Shown piece by piece: positions 8,858-18,890 of a DNA stretch of 64,000 nt (within the stretch, counting starts at the first letter, position 1; each line of letters opens with the position of its first letter). This DNA comes from Dehalogenimonas sp. WBC-2 (GTDB lineage Bacteria; Chloroflexota; Dehalococcoidia; Dehalococcoidales; Dehalococcoidaceae): positions 1,237,902-1,301,901 of the forward strand of contig CP011392.1 of NCBI GenBank assembly GCA_001005265.1. The letters are read 5' to 3'. The notes below the pieces were generated by a model that was given only the letters and a program-made list of their open reading frames with translations, was not told the DNA's origin and did no database searches. A program made the position numbers and the translations under genes.

Positions 8858-9934
8858 ATGAATAAATATTTACGAAAGGCGACTCTGATAGGTTCAGCAC
8901 TAATGCTGAGTCTGGCGATCTTGATTGGCGGGTGCTCCAACGATGATACCACATCGCCAACCACTACAGACGCTGCGCTCCCCGGTCAAGGTGTAACCGT
9001 AGACCCCGCCCGTCCCACATGGGATACCGGCTATTTTCAGACCGAGATCATGATTCAGGCATTAGAGAAACTGGGCTACAATGTTACAAGCCCGGTATCC
9101 CTCGGTAATTCACCTTTCTATGAAGCAGTTGCCAACGGCGATGTTGATTTCTGGGCTGACGGCTGGTTCCCGCAGCACGTTATCTACATGGAAGGCAAAG
9201 AAAGCAAGGAACAAATTGTCGGTAACCTTATCGAAAGTGGTGCCCTGCAAGGCTTCATGATAGATAAAGCCACCGCCGACCTATACAATATCACCAGTGT
9301 CGCCCAGTTCACCGACCCGGACATTGCCGCTTTATTCGATATTGACGGTGACGGCAAGGCTGAAATGGTCGCTTGCCCGCCAGGCTGGGGTTGTGAACTT
9401 ATGATTGATCATATGTTTGAGGCCTATGGCCTGAACGATACGGTTGATCTTATCAAGGCCGACTATACCCTTTCGATGGTCGACGCTCTTGCCCGCTATC
9501 AAAACGGCGAGTCAATCTTCTACTATGGCTGGACGCCCAACTGGACTGCCAATAGCCTGATAGCAGGAGAAGATATTGTCTGGCTTGAAGTTCCTTTCAC
9601 ATCGCTGCCCGAAGAGCAGCAGCAGTTCATGGACGCCACTTATGTAGCTAACCTTGTTGGCAAAGCCGGTACCGATGAACCTTACAATATGGGCTGGCCG
9701 GCCAACAGTATCCAAGTTGTTGCCAATACAGCCTTCCTCAACGCCAATCCTGCGGCAAAATATCTATTCGAAGTTGCCAAGATACCTTTGGATGATGTTC
9801 TGGCCCAGAATGCCCTGATGTTTGACGGTGAAAACACTAATGCTGACATCATCAAACATGCAAAGGCCTGGATTGTTGCTAATCAAACCCTCTTCGATTC
9901 CTGGATCGATGGTGCCATAGCCGCCGCAAAATAA
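8858..9934 (+). CDS. proX: Glycine betaine ABC importer, substrate-binding lipoprotein
   Basis: The extracytoplasmic binding protein that captures betaine or proline and delivers it to ProW. The start is the ATG at 8858 with GGAGGAAAC directly upstream; a TTG at 8828 is in frame but lacks support. A lipoprotein signal ends in AILIGGC, with lipidated cysteine C26. A Thr/Asp-rich linker and an OpuAC-type binding domain follow. Aromatic residues such as the tryptophans in DFWADGWFPQ and YGWTPNW suit an aromatic box for quaternary amines. Last gene of the operon, closed by a strong terminator. Confidence 0.95.
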   Translation: MNKYLRKATLIGSALMLSLAILIGGCSNDDTTSPTTTDAALPGQGVTVDPARPTWDTGYFQTEIMIQALEKLGYNVTSPVSLGNSPFYEAVANGDVDFWADGWFPQHVIYMEGKESKEQIVGNLIESGALQGFMIDKATADLYNITSVAQFTDPDIAALFDIDGDGKAEMVACPPGWGCELMIDHMFEAYGLNDTVDLIKADYTLSMVDALARYQNGESIFYYGWTPNWTANSLIAGEDIVWLEVPFTSLPEEQQQFMDATYVANLVGKAGTDEPYNMGWPANSIQVVANTAFLNANPAAKYLFEVAKIPLDDVLAQNALMFDGENTNADIIKHAKAWIVANQTLFDSWIDGAIAAAK

Positions 9935-9948
9935 ATCCAGTCCTGTAG

Positions 9949-9989
9949 AAAAAGGCAGCAGGCGGGAAATCCCGCCTGCTGCCTTTTTT
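9949..9989. terminator. Strong bidirectional Rho-independent terminator
   Basis: Stem GGCAGCAGGCGGG (9954-9966) and its perfect complement (9971-9983) around AAAT, with A5 on the left and T6 on the right. It works in both directions, ending proVWX from the left and probably the rRNA/tRNA transcript from the right. Confidence 0.9.
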
Positions 9990-10234
9990 CTATTCTGGTC
10001 TTGTCCTCAAGGTATTTCTAGCACCTAAGTGAATCTTACCAGTGTTATTAAGTACAACAAGCTGAGACGCTACAAGAGCCTCATCTTACATCATCTATCT
10101 TTCTAATATTAGAAATTGACAAGATTCGTCTGAATTTAACTTTGCCAATGGGTACTTTCGTTAGGATTACTCAAGAAATATAAGTCAATGAGGGATGAGG
10201 CGCCGGGGGAATCAGTTCTGTCTAATAAAAGTCA
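9990..10234. other. Gene-free spacer between terminator and tRNA-Ile
   Basis: Nothing recognisable: no ORF, no terminator of its own for the tRNA and no clear repeat. Confidence 0.5.
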
Positions 10235-10311
10235 TGGTGGGCCATCTTGGTCTCGAACCAAGGACCTCGGTCTTATCAGGACCGCGCTCTAACCAACTGA
10301 GCTAATGGCCC
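10235..10311 (-). tRNA. tRNA-Ile (anticodon GAU)
   Basis: The minus strand folds as a complete 77-nt cloverleaf. The acceptor GGGCCAT pairs with ATGGCCC, the D stem is GCTC/GAGC, the anticodon stem is CGGTC/GACCG with loop CTGATAA (anticodon GAT), and the T stem is CTTGG/CCAAG with TTCGAGA. The discriminator is A, and CCA is encoded at 10235-10237. It lies about 190 bp downstream of 16S, where a bacterial rrn operon usually continues to 23S, but no 23S follows. Confidence 0.97.
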
Positions 10312-10402
10312 GGGGACGCAATGAACGAGGCTAATTTTAACCCAGGTGCCACGTAGAAATCAAGAACAGCTGACAGGAGATCACAGCCCCTGAAAACAGT
10401 TA

Positions 10403-10431
10403 CACCTTAACCGCTGGATAGCGGAAGGAAA
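10403..10431 (-). repeat. Downstream arm of the 16S processing stem
   Basis: This 29-nt segment is the reverse complement of 12047-12075 except for two adjacent bases. The two arms enclose the 16S gene and would form the double-stranded RNA cut by RNase III. The tRNA lies outside the stem. Confidence 0.85.
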
Positions 10432-10448
10432 TTTTTGACCAATCAATA

Positions 10449-10466
10449 CTTCGACTTGCGTCGAAG
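10449..10466 (-). other. Hairpin in the 16S 3' spacer
   Basis: Perfect 7-bp stem CTTCGAC/GTCGAAG with loop TTGC, inside the processing stem. A second, weaker GAGAG/CTCTC hairpin lies at 10481-10494. Neither is followed by a T-run, so these are not terminators. Confidence 0.5.
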
Positions 10467-10504
10467 ACCGACCTAGGATAGAGAGCGAGCTCTCAAAATC
10501 CTTA

Positions 10505-12006
<1,502 letters not shown>

Positions 12007-12046
12007 ATTTTAAAACGAATTTACGCTGCTATAAAATTGGCTTGTT

Positions 12047-12075
12047 TTTCCTTCCGCTATCCAGTTGTTAAGGTG
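12047..12075 (-). repeat. Upstream arm of the 16S processing stem
   Basis: Pairs with 10403-10431 over 27 of 29 bases. It lies in the rrn leader, about 40 nt before mature 16S. Confidence 0.85.
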
Positions 12076-12077
12076 CC

Positions 12078-12094
12078 TCGTCAATTGCTGACGA
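12078..12094 (-). other. Leader hairpin at the 5' end of the rrn transcript
   Basis: TCGTCA/TGACGA stem around ATTGC, at the predicted first nucleotides of the rRNA transcript. Confidence 0.5.
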
Positions 12095-12100
12095 AGTGAG

Positions 12101-12130
12101 ATAATATCATAGTCGCTAAGGCCATGTCAA
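12101..12130 (-). promoter_or_regulatory. rrn promoter for 16S-tRNA-Ile
   Basis: Consensus TTGACA (12130-12125), 18-nt spacer, TATTAT (12106-12101). The predicted start is near 12094, giving a leader of about 90 nt. Confidence 0.8.
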
Positions 12131-12282
12131 GGGTTGGGTCGCTGTCACACTGACGTTTAGCCAAACGTAAGGCGTAAATTCCAGTTACAGGATATTTTAA
12201 TGATTCTTTGTTTTTAATTAAACAGATAAATACAGCTCTGGGAAAGACCTACACAAATCGACGATGACCGAATAACGTTGGC

Positions 12283-12801
12283 CTATACCAGGCGCAGTAA
12301 CTCCATTTGGATAAACAGTTGCCCGTCAACCTCAATCGGTCCAATCTCTGTGAATCCAACTTTGGCAAAACACCGCTGTGCCCGTACGTTTTCTGGTAGA
12401 GTCCGTAGCTTTAATTTCTTGAGGTCGGTGTGGCGAAACGTATAATCCACAAGATCTTTAAGCGCCGCAACGCCATATCCCCGCCCCCAGTACTCCCTCC
12501 GCCCGATATTAATACCGATCTCAGCTTCTTTGGACGCCCGGTTTATATTATGGCAGGCACAGTCACCTATATGAACACCATCTTCAGTGTCTATGGCGAA
12601 CTGAATTCGTCCCGGCCACTGGTTTTTCAGAATAACGGCATATTCTACCATAAATTCAGCAAAGGTCATGGTAAGCAGAGGCTGTGCGTGCAACCGGGAA
12701 AACTCCAGATCAGTCTGCCACTGGTAGTCCAGAGCAGCGTCCTCAAGTCGTTTGTTGCGCAGGGCTACTTTTGGTACTTCATCCGGCAATGATTTCTTCA
12801 T
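12283..12801 (-). CDS. GNAT-family N-acetyltransferase (RimJ/RimL-like)
   Basis: An acetyl-CoA-dependent acetyltransferase. The acetyl-CoA pyrophosphate loop is RREYWGRGYGVAALK, and a typical C-terminal NVRAQRCFAKVGF motif follows. About 172 aa. The start overlaps the end of the HEAT-repeat gene (stop at 12779). The ATG at 12801 has GGAG 6 nt upstream and is preferred over the ATG at 12807. Last gene of the tldD-to-GNAT unit. The substrate may be a protein N-terminus or a small amine and cannot be read from sequence. Confidence 0.85.
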   Translation of the reverse strand: MKKSLPDEVPKVALRNKRLEDAALDYQWQTDLEFSRLHAQPLLTMTFAEFMVEYAVILKNQWPGRIQFAIDTEDGVHIGDCACHNINRASKEAEIGINIGRREYWGRGYGVAALKDLVDYTFRHTDLKKLKLRTLPENVRAQRCFAKVGFTEIGPIEVDGQLFIQMELLRLV

Positions 12802-13768
12802 CCGCATCTCCGGAAAAATCTAAAATATCGGCGCCAGCGGCCAATTCTTCCAACGCCTCCGCGGCTATTGCACTGGTAGCTTCATCAGCGTCCTCGGTCA
12901 GGTTTTTCAGGCAACATTTGGCTTCCGGTCCGCCGATCTTGCCAAGAGCAGTGATAGCCGCCATTTTTACTTCAACATCGGTATCCTCAGTCAAACGGAT
13001 AAGCTGCGGCACCGCGGCTTCATCCTCGTATTCACCGGCAGCCGTCGCCGCCTCATAGCGGTGTTCGGGGATTTCACTCACCATCTCATCAAGGATCATA
13101 TCCAACCATGACTGGTCAAGATTACGTCCAGCAGCAAATAAGGCGCTGCCCCGGAAAACCGGTTCACCGCTGTCATAGGCGGCGGTTATGGCACTGCGTA
13201 CTTCCGGGTGGGACAGATACGAAACAGCTTCGAGCGCCCGGCGGCGTACCTCCAACTCTTCGGTGGGATCGTTGAAAACGCCCACCAGCTTCTCTAAAAG
13301 CAGGCCACCGGTTTCATTGTTGAGTTTCCCGTGTTCAGCCAGCATCACAAATCTGCCCAGAGCTTGGGCCGCCACAGCACGCACCTCACCGTCAGTGTCA
13401 CTTTCCATCAAAGGTAGCAACTTGCGGATTAAGGATGGGTCTTCGGTCTCCCACAAGCCCCGTATAGCCCCCACCCTGACCACCGGCAGGCCATCTCCCA
13501 GCATCACCCGGTATAAGGCGCTGAAATCAAGCGTGGCGTCGTCTTCAGCCAATTCCTGCATCCGCCCCAGCGCCTGTGCCTTTCGTTCAGCCGTCATATC
13601 CGGCCAATGGGCTTTAAACAGCGTCACATCCTCCGGTGAAGCCAGGCTGAATGCGGCTATCTCCGCATTCGACAGGCGCTCATCTGAATCAGCAAGTTTT
13701 TTCAGTACTTCTTCAAAAGAAGGTTGGCGCGGATCAATTTTGTGAACCTGATTCATCTTCCTCATCAT
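12779..13768 (-). CDS. HEAT-repeat protein
   Basis: A 329-aa soluble protein made of tandem HEAT-like helix pairs, such as LPVVRVGAIRGL, DGEVRAVAAQALGR, ELEVRRRALEAVSYL and DVEVKMAAITALGKI. These form a curved surface for protein binding; no catalytic motif is visible. The N-terminal 60 residues are non-repeat and the end is very acidic. It overlaps the PAC2 gene by 35 bp and the GNAT gene by about 23 bp, so it is translated in the same unit. The partner is unknown; the PAC2 protein or TldD/TldE are reasonable guesses from position. Confidence 0.85.
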   Translation of the reverse strand: MMRKMNQVHKIDPRQPSFEEVLKKLADSDERLSNAEIAAFSLASPEDVTLFKAHWPDMTAERKAQALGRMQELAEDDATLDFSALYRVMLGDGLPVVRVGAIRGLWETEDPSLIRKLLPLMESDTDGEVRAVAAQALGRFVMLAEHGKLNNETGGLLLEKLVGVFNDPTEELEVRRRALEAVSYLSHPEVRSAITAAYDSGEPVFRGSALFAAGRNLDQSWLDMILDEMVSEIPEHRYEAATAAGEYEDEAAVPQLIRLTEDTDVEVKMAAITALGKIGGPEAKCCLKNLTEDADEATSAIAAEALEELAAGADILDFSGDADEEIIAG

Positions 13769-14552
13769 CCTCTTCTAATTCACCGCCGCGTTCCCAGATA
13801 GGCTCGGTAAAATAATCGATATAATCACCCATGGCCTCAGCAGCCATCTCCTTAAGACGGCCGCTGGCCTCTGCCGCCTGTTCCGCCAGTTCATCAAGTT
13901 CAATATCAATATCAAGCATCTCAAGCAGTACCTTGGCTATCGCCAAAGCGGCGGCAGGGTTCGGAAAGCGTGAAGCATAGTGCGGCACTTCCCCCAGCAG
14001 GCACATGGCGTCCAACCGACGGTCTTTGGCCACACCCAGCAGTAAACCATTCAAACCGGAGATTTGCAGATTGCCGCCCAGTACCAGGTTGTGAGCCTTT
14101 ATGTCTTCCATTAGTTCCGGCTTGGTGGCCGCACCCCATACTTTTGGTTGTTCTGAATGATGAATCCGGGTCAGCGCGGCGGCACAGGTATACAGCCGGC
14201 GTACCCCGAAGCGTTCCGCCACATCAATGATCGCGTGGGCCAGTTCATAGGTTTTACTTTGTGGCTGATCGTCACCGATAAAAAGAATCAGATCACGCTT
14301 GCCTGGCTTATTTTTCCAATAGAAAAAACGACTCTCCGGAAACTGTGGCGATTCCACCAGATTGTCCTGCACCAGTACGCCGATAGGATCGAAGAAGTAT
14401 GGTGCCACCACCTCAGCCAGCGGTTTAGGGCTGAGTTTATGAGCCAGGTAGGTAGCTACAATTAAGGCCACATTGGCAATGCCCGGCCAGGCGGCCAGCA
14501 TGTACGGCTCTTTCAATTTAGGCCGGGCGTGTATTTTAACTATATTGCTCAC
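13734..14552 (-). CDS. PAC2-family protein
   Basis: Related to archaeal and eukaryotic proteasome-assembly chaperone 2. Bacterial members are widespread but poorly understood. The fold signature is visible (MLAAWPGIANVALIVATYLA near the start, LILFIGDDQPQ, NLQISGLNGLLLGVAKDR, MCLLGEVPHYASRFPNPAAA). The C-terminus is a highly acidic tail. GTG start at 14552 with AGGAAG upstream. It sits 39 bp after tldE and overlaps the HEAT-repeat gene. No proteasome genes are in the window. Confidence 0.88.
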   Translation of the reverse strand: MSNIVKIHARPKLKEPYMLAAWPGIANVALIVATYLAHKLSPKPLAEVVAPYFFDPIGVLVQDNLVESPQFPESRFFYWKNKPGKRDLILFIGDDQPQSKTYELAHAIIDVAERFGVRRLYTCAAALTRIHHSEQPKVWGAATKPELMEDIKAHNLVLGGNLQISGLNGLLLGVAKDRRLDAMCLLGEVPHYASRFPNPAAALAIAKVLLEMLDIDIELDELAEQAAEASGRLKEMAAEAMGDYIDYFTEPIWERGGELEEDDEEDESGSQN

Positions 14553-14591
14553 TGGTACTTCCTTGTATGTTATGTCAGGTAATCTCGGCGG

Positions 14592-15899
14592 CTATTTGGC
14601 GGCAACCGACACCGCCGGGCAGAAGATAGAAGGCGCGTACAGATTGCCCTGCCAGCAGATGTCGGAGGCTACTGTGATGTTCTTGAGCAGTTTGTAGATG
14701 TTGCCCGCCACCACCGTATCTTTGACCCTGCCTGTGATTTTACCATTTTCCACCTTATAACCTAAGAGGACGTTGCCGGAAAAATCGCCTCCCAGCACAT
14801 TACCCTGTTCTGCTCCCATCAGGTATTCGACAACCAAGCCTTCTTTGATATCGGCCAGCAATGATTCAAAACTGGCTTCACCCGGCGTCAGCGTCAGGGC
14901 GTTTATAGAAGGCGCCGGTGCTCCGCCCCGCCCCCTGGCTCCGTTTCCGGTGCTGACCTTTCCGGCTCTGGCGGCTGTCTTCAGATCGTAATAGAAGTTC
15001 ATCACCCTGCCGTTTTCAACCAGAGGCGTCCGCCGCGTAGCCGTTCCTTCGTCGTCGCACGGCGCAGATGTCGGGCGCATCGGCAGCATGCCATCATCAT
15101 AAAGGGAGAATTTTTCGCTGAACACCGTTTCGCCGAGTTTGTTCACCAGGGGTGAAGCCCCTTCAAACACCAGCTTACCGTTAAGCGCCGATGCCAGTGC
15201 CGGGATGAAAGCGCTGGCCACGCCGGACGGGGTAAAGATCACCGGTAGTTCGCCAGACCGGATTGAGACGTTCTTGCTCGCCCGGTCAAGTTGAGTTAGG
15301 ACATTGGCGATGACGGTATCAGCGTTTTTGATGACACGGCAATCGTCTTCGCCGTCACCCACAAACAGCATGTCGGTACCCCGTATCCTTGTGCCCTGAA
15401 TGCCGATACCCATGACTGTCTTTTTGTAATGAGCCATACCGCCACGGGAATTGGCAACCGTCACCGACATCCTTGCGGTTTCCGCCCCACCATCACATCT
15501 GACCTCAGGATAGCGGCTGGTGATCTCGGTAATCATCTTTTCACCGATAGCGACCAGTTCATCGGTACTCACTTGAACAACAGCGTCGTCCCAGATTTCA
15601 ACCTTGGGATAACCTTGCGGTTCCGGCAGCTCGTAACTTACCGGCTGGCCGAACTGCGCCGTTTCCAGCGCCATCTCCAGTATCTTATCGCCGTCATCGG
15701 GTCGGGCGCTGACCCCCAGTCCCAGTCTACCGTTCTTGATGATACGCAGGGTGACGCTTGAACTCTGCTTCGCCTGGAGGCTCTTAAGGCGATTGCTTTC
15801 AAATTGTACCGGGGTCTCTTCGCTCTCAACAAAGAAAACATCGGCCTGCTCAGATACTGCGGCCGCTTTTTCAAGTAGCTTTTCGATCGAGGGGTTCAT
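14592..15899 (-). CDS. tldE: TldE/PmbA-family protein (metalloprotease partner subunit)
   Basis: TldD and TldE form a heterodimeric protease that trims unfolded peptides and matures modified peptides such as microcin B17. TldE lacks the metal site and shapes the substrate channel. The 435 aa show the family's hallmarks: an N-terminal ESEETPVQFESNRLKSLQ strand block and a C-terminal GGDFSGNVLLGYKVENGKI region. It starts 2 nt after tldD. An alternative name is PmbA. Confidence 0.92.
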   Translation of the reverse strand: MNPSIEKLLEKAAAVSEQADVFFVESEETPVQFESNRLKSLQAKQSSSVTLRIIKNGRLGLGVSARPDDGDKILEMALETAQFGQPVSYELPEPQGYPKVEIWDDAVVQVSTDELVAIGEKMITEITSRYPEVRCDGGAETARMSVTVANSRGGMAHYKKTVMGIGIQGTRIRGTDMLFVGDGEDDCRVIKNADTVIANVLTQLDRASKNVSIRSGELPVIFTPSGVASAFIPALASALNGKLVFEGASPLVNKLGETVFSEKFSLYDDGMLPMRPTSAPCDDEGTATRRTPLVENGRVMNFYYDLKTAARAGKVSTGNGARGRGGAPAPSINALTLTPGEASFESLLADIKEGLVVEYLMGAEQGNVLGGDFSGNVLLGYKVENGKITGRVKDTVVAGNIYKLLKNITVASDICWQGNLYAPSIFCPAVSVAAK

Positions 15900-15901
15900 G
15901 A

Positions 15902-17278
15902 TTAACGGCCTCCTATCAGGCAGCGCTGGATGCGGATGTGCGGTGAGCCGTTGGAGACCGCCAGTGGTGACTGACCGCCCTTGCCGCAGCCGCCGCCCTG
16001 GTTCATATCCAGATCGTCGCCGATAGCGTCAATCCGTTTGAGCGTATCAAAGACGTTGCCGGACAGTACTACTGGCCGGATCATTTCTTCAACCTTGCCA
16101 TTTCTTATCATAAAGGCCTCGCCGGCAGAGAAAGTGAACATCTCCATTGATGTCGTGCCGCCGTACCAGTTGCGGGCGTAGATACCTTCCTTTATGTCGC
16201 CTATCATCTGCTCAAAAGTGGTATCGCTAGGTTCGATATACGTATTGCTCATGCGCACTATCGGCGGATGACGGAAAGAAATGGCCCGGGCGTTGCCGGA
16301 CGCTGTTTCCTTCATCTCTGCCGCCGTCTCGCGGGAGTGCAGCCGTCCTGTGAGTTTACCCTCGCGTATAAGATGTATCCTCTGTGCCGGAGTGCCTTCA
16401 TCGTCAAAGGCATAACTGCCGCGCAGGTCTGGTAAAGTCGCATCATCGATAATATTTAAATGTTCGTCACCGAATTCCCGTCCCAGCACCATAACTTCTT
16501 TCAGCTGAGGATTCTCATAAATATGATCGGCCTCGGACAGATGCCCGAAGGCTTCATGGACAAAAACACCGGCTAGAACCGGATCGAGAACCACCGTATA
16601 TTCGCCGCCTTTTGCCTGCGGCGCTTTAAGTAGCGCCACCGCCATTTCTGCGCTTTCCTTCACTCGGTCATGCAGTCCTCTGATCGATTCGAACCTGCCG
16701 CGACTACCCATCGAAACCCCGGACTGCTGCACCTCCCCGTCCCCCGCTGCCACCGCGTTGGTTCTCAGGGTGATGTCGGCACGCTCCTGGTTGATAAAGC
16801 TGCCGTCGGAGTTTATCAGGATCGATCGCTTACGGCTGTCGCCGTAGCCGATAACGCTGGTCTGTAATCCTGGAACCGACCATAGCGCCTCGTTATACTC
16901 ATCCAGCAAGGCCTTTTTCTCTGCTAGGCTGACCAGTCGCGGGTCATGGTCTTCATCAATGGTGATTTCAGTTATCGATCTTGGCGCTGCGGCGAACTTA
17001 CTGCCCGCGCCGCCGACCAGTTTCGCCTGTTCAACTGCTCGTTCGATTCGTCGTTCTACATCTACCAGCGAATTGAAGCTGACAAAGCCCCATCCTCCGT
17101 TGACCAGCGCGCGCACGTTACCTCCCGCATCCCGGCTGCGGGTCGCCGTTTCCAGTTCCCGCCCCCGGTAGGAGATAGCGCTGGATTCCGTCTCTTCCAG
17201 GTGAATTTCTATATGATCGGCGTGATAACGCCCCAGTTTGTCGGCCAGAAAATGGGCGACATCGATGATTTCAGGCAT
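15902..17278 (-). CDS. tldD: TldD-family zinc metalloprotease
   Basis: The catalytic half of TldD/TldE. The zinc motif HEAFGH (residues 241-246) and a conserved cysteine-rich tail (QGGGCGKGGQSPLAVSNGSP) are present. Length 458 aa is standard. ATG with AAGGA upstream. First gene of a probable five-gene unit (tldD, tldE, PAC2, HEAT, GNAT) controlled from a promoter with a long dyad. No substrate peptide gene is recognisable nearby, so a housekeeping peptide-clearing role is more likely than natural-product maturation. Confidence 0.94.
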   Translation of the reverse strand: MPEIIDVAHFLADKLGRYHADHIEIHLEETESSAISYRGRELETATRSRDAGGNVRALVNGGWGFVSFNSLVDVERRIERAVEQAKLVGGAGSKFAAAPRSITEITIDEDHDPRLVSLAEKKALLDEYNEALWSVPGLQTSVIGYGDSRKRSILINSDGSFINQERADITLRTNAVAAGDGEVQQSGVSMGSRGRFESIRGLHDRVKESAEMAVALLKAPQAKGGEYTVVLDPVLAGVFVHEAFGHLSEADHIYENPQLKEVMVLGREFGDEHLNIIDDATLPDLRGSYAFDDEGTPAQRIHLIREGKLTGRLHSRETAAEMKETASGNARAISFRHPPIVRMSNTYIEPSDTTFEQMIGDIKEGIYARNWYGGTTSMEMFTFSAGEAFMIRNGKVEEMIRPVVLSGNVFDTLKRIDAIGDDLDMNQGGGCGKGGQSPLAVSNGSPHIRIQRCLIGGR

Positions 17279-17313
17279 ATTCAGTCCTTAATTAGGGATA
17301 ATTTAAGTTTAAC

Positions 17314-17340
17314 TACGTATTGATATAGTGTCAATACGTA
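17314..17340. promoter_or_regulatory. Long perfect dyad overlapping the tldD promoter
   Basis: Arms TACGTATTGA (17314-17323) and TCAATACGTA (17331-17340) around a 7-bp centre. On the minus strand TTGACA (17334-17329) lies inside it. With a 17-nt spacer the -10 is TAAACT (17311-17306). The position fits a repressor operator. Confidence 0.7.
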
Positions 17341-17433
17341 TGAATAACAAACCCGGTATTACTTCGAATCCAAGCCGTATCAGTGTTTGTTTAAAGTGGA
17401 AATCAATATCACTGAGTGGTTAGTAAATGCCTG

Positions 17434-17865
17434 TTACTCAGAACTTTTCTTGAGATGTACCACCGCGGTGCCGGATACTGTCTTTTCACCGCGCGGGTTT
17501 TCCGCCCAGATACTTACTGTTACCAGTCTATCGGCGGATTCGGATTTTTTCGTAACCACGCCGTGGCAGGTGAACGCCTCGCCGGGAAAAGTCATGCCCT
17601 TGTAACTTACTGAGAACTTCTTTATTAGACCGGATACCCCCAGCCAGTCGGTCAATAGCTGCATCAGGCAGGCGCTTACCAATTGGCCGTGGACGATGAT
17701 TCCTGGCAAACCGCGCGCCGTTGCAACATCCCTGTCGTAGTGGATGGGGTTGTAATCTCCAGAGGCACCGGCATACATTACCAGTTGCCTCGACGTCGGA
17801 TGCTTAATTAGCTCTGGAATCTGTTGACCGATGTCTATGCCGTCAAAAACAAGCCTATCACTCAT
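17434..17865 (-). CDS. MaoC-like hot-dog dehydratase, catalytic-type subunit
   Basis: An (R)-specific enoyl hydratase/3-hydroxyacyl dehydratase fold protein of 143 aa. The hydratase-2 motif is clear in YAGASGDYNPIHYDRDVATA, with Asp and His in the catalytic positions, followed by HGQLVSACLMQLL. It overlaps the upstream MaoC-like gene by 8 bp, matching two-protein dehydratases such as HadA/HadB. The likely role is dehydration of a 3-hydroxyacyl thioester in fatty-acid metabolism. Confidence 0.87.
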   Translation of the reverse strand: MSDRLVFDGIDIGQQIPELIKHPTSRQLVMYAGASGDYNPIHYDRDVATARGLPGIIVHGQLVSACLMQLLTDWLGVSGLIKKFSVSYKGMTFPGEAFTCHGVVTKKSESADRLVTVSIWAENPRGEKTVSGTAVVHLKKSSE

Positions 17866-18280
17866 TTTGTGTCACCAGCGCCGTCTGGCGGCAGTTTGCA
17901 ACCGGTTCGCCGCGCTGATTTGTATAGCAGATATCAAAATTAACGAAAACGGTAACCCCTGTAGCCGTCCGCCGTTCCCGGGCGGAAGCTATTTTGGCCT
18001 TCATAGTGACCGTATCCCCCATTTTTGCTGGCGAGTGGAATTCTACTTCCGTAGCGCCGTGGAGCACCGCCACTTTTTCTGACGATGCTAAAAGCTCGTA
18101 TACCTTGTCAAAGCCAAGGGCCGTGATCAATGAGGGCGGTGCTTCGGTCTGCCAACGCTGGCTGTCATCCCCCACTGCCTCGGTAAATTTACTGATCAAG
18201 CCTTTTTCAAGTTCAAACTCAAGCGGAGGAAGTTCATAACCTGCCCTGTCCTTAAGTTCGGAGATCAAAATAGTTTCCAT
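17858..18280 (-). CDS. MaoC-like hot-dog protein, partner subunit (FAS1-type dehydratase fold)
   Basis: A 140-aa single hot-dog domain with the N-terminal MaoC form: KFTEAVGDDSQRW, then the loop PPSLITAL and VEFHSPAKMGDTV. It lacks the D-x-N-x-x-H hydratase motif seen in the next gene, as in non-catalytic HadA-type subunits. ATG start at 18280. The overlap with the next gene points to a heterodimer. Confidence 0.85.
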   Translation of the reverse strand: METILISELKDRAGYELPPLEFELEKGLISKFTEAVGDDSQRWQTEAPPSLITALGFDKVYELLASSEKVAVLHGATEVEFHSPAKMGDTVTMKAKIASARERRTATGVTVFVNFDICYTNQRGEPVANCRQTALVTQNE

Positions 18281-18288
18281 ATACCGCT

Positions 18289-18318
18289 AGATTAGCCGAT
18301 ATTTTGCGGCGGTGTCAA
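18289..18318 (-). promoter_or_regulatory. Candidate promoter of the MaoC pair
   Basis: TTGACA (18318-18313), 18-nt spacer, TAATCT (18294-18289). The -35 is perfect but the -10 is weak. Confidence 0.5.
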
Positions 18319-18392
18319 AAAGATAAAAGATAGATCACTTGTCGATCTTACGGAGTGAGGTACATTACAATCAATAGATACTTCTTATCTTT

Positions 18393-18701
18393 TCAAGTAA
18401 GTTTTATGTCAATAGTATCGTGCATTGCTATAGATTTATTTTTAATTGTTCCTGATGGCAACTCAATGACCTTTTCATATATGGGATTCCATAAAAATAT
18501 TCTGTAGGGTTTTAAGCTTTTCTTAATTGAAACAACTTCATTTTTGTTATCCAAAATTAAAACGTCGATCGGAAATTTTAATCCAAAAGTATGAATTCCG
18601 AAATGAGTTTTTATCAATAAATTTTCGGGTTCCTTTTTCCCAATAAGTCCGACCACTTTTTCCTGTATGTTTTTGGTTTCTCTTGCAGAAAGTGTGATCA
18701 C
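18393..18701 (-). CDS. DUF192-family protein
   Basis: A short (102 aa) member of the DUF192/COG1430 family of unknown function. The hallmark segments are HTFGLKFPIDVLILD, LKPYRIFLW and VIELPSGTI. No signal peptide is seen. GTG start at 18701, with TATAAT only 6 bp upstream of the codon (18713-18708), so the mRNA may be leaderless. It is clearly more AT-rich than its neighbours, which may reflect transfer or relaxed selection. Confidence 0.8.
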   Translation of the reverse strand: MITLSARETKNIQEKVVGLIGKKEPENLLIKTHFGIHTFGLKFPIDVLILDNKNEVVSIKKSLKPYRIFLWNPIYEKVIELPSGTIKNKSIAMHDTIDIKLT

Positions 18702-18890
18702 TCAATCATTATATGATAATTCTTCCAAATTGATATAACCTTTCTAAATGGCTAGAGAATGAGCACCGTTTGGCAGATGAGGGTAACCAGTTTACGCCAT
18801 TGACCCCTCAACTGATCAGACTGGCCAGATCGATGCCGGGAATGGTGACCAGAAGTATCTCTCCCAACAAGTTGACCCGACGCAGAGCGG

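Noticed and set aside
18721-18890. Open plus-strand frame of about 55 codons (WLENEHRLADEGNQF) before the CbiX-like gene end
   Set aside because: No start with ribosome site and no family I recognise; at best a remnant.
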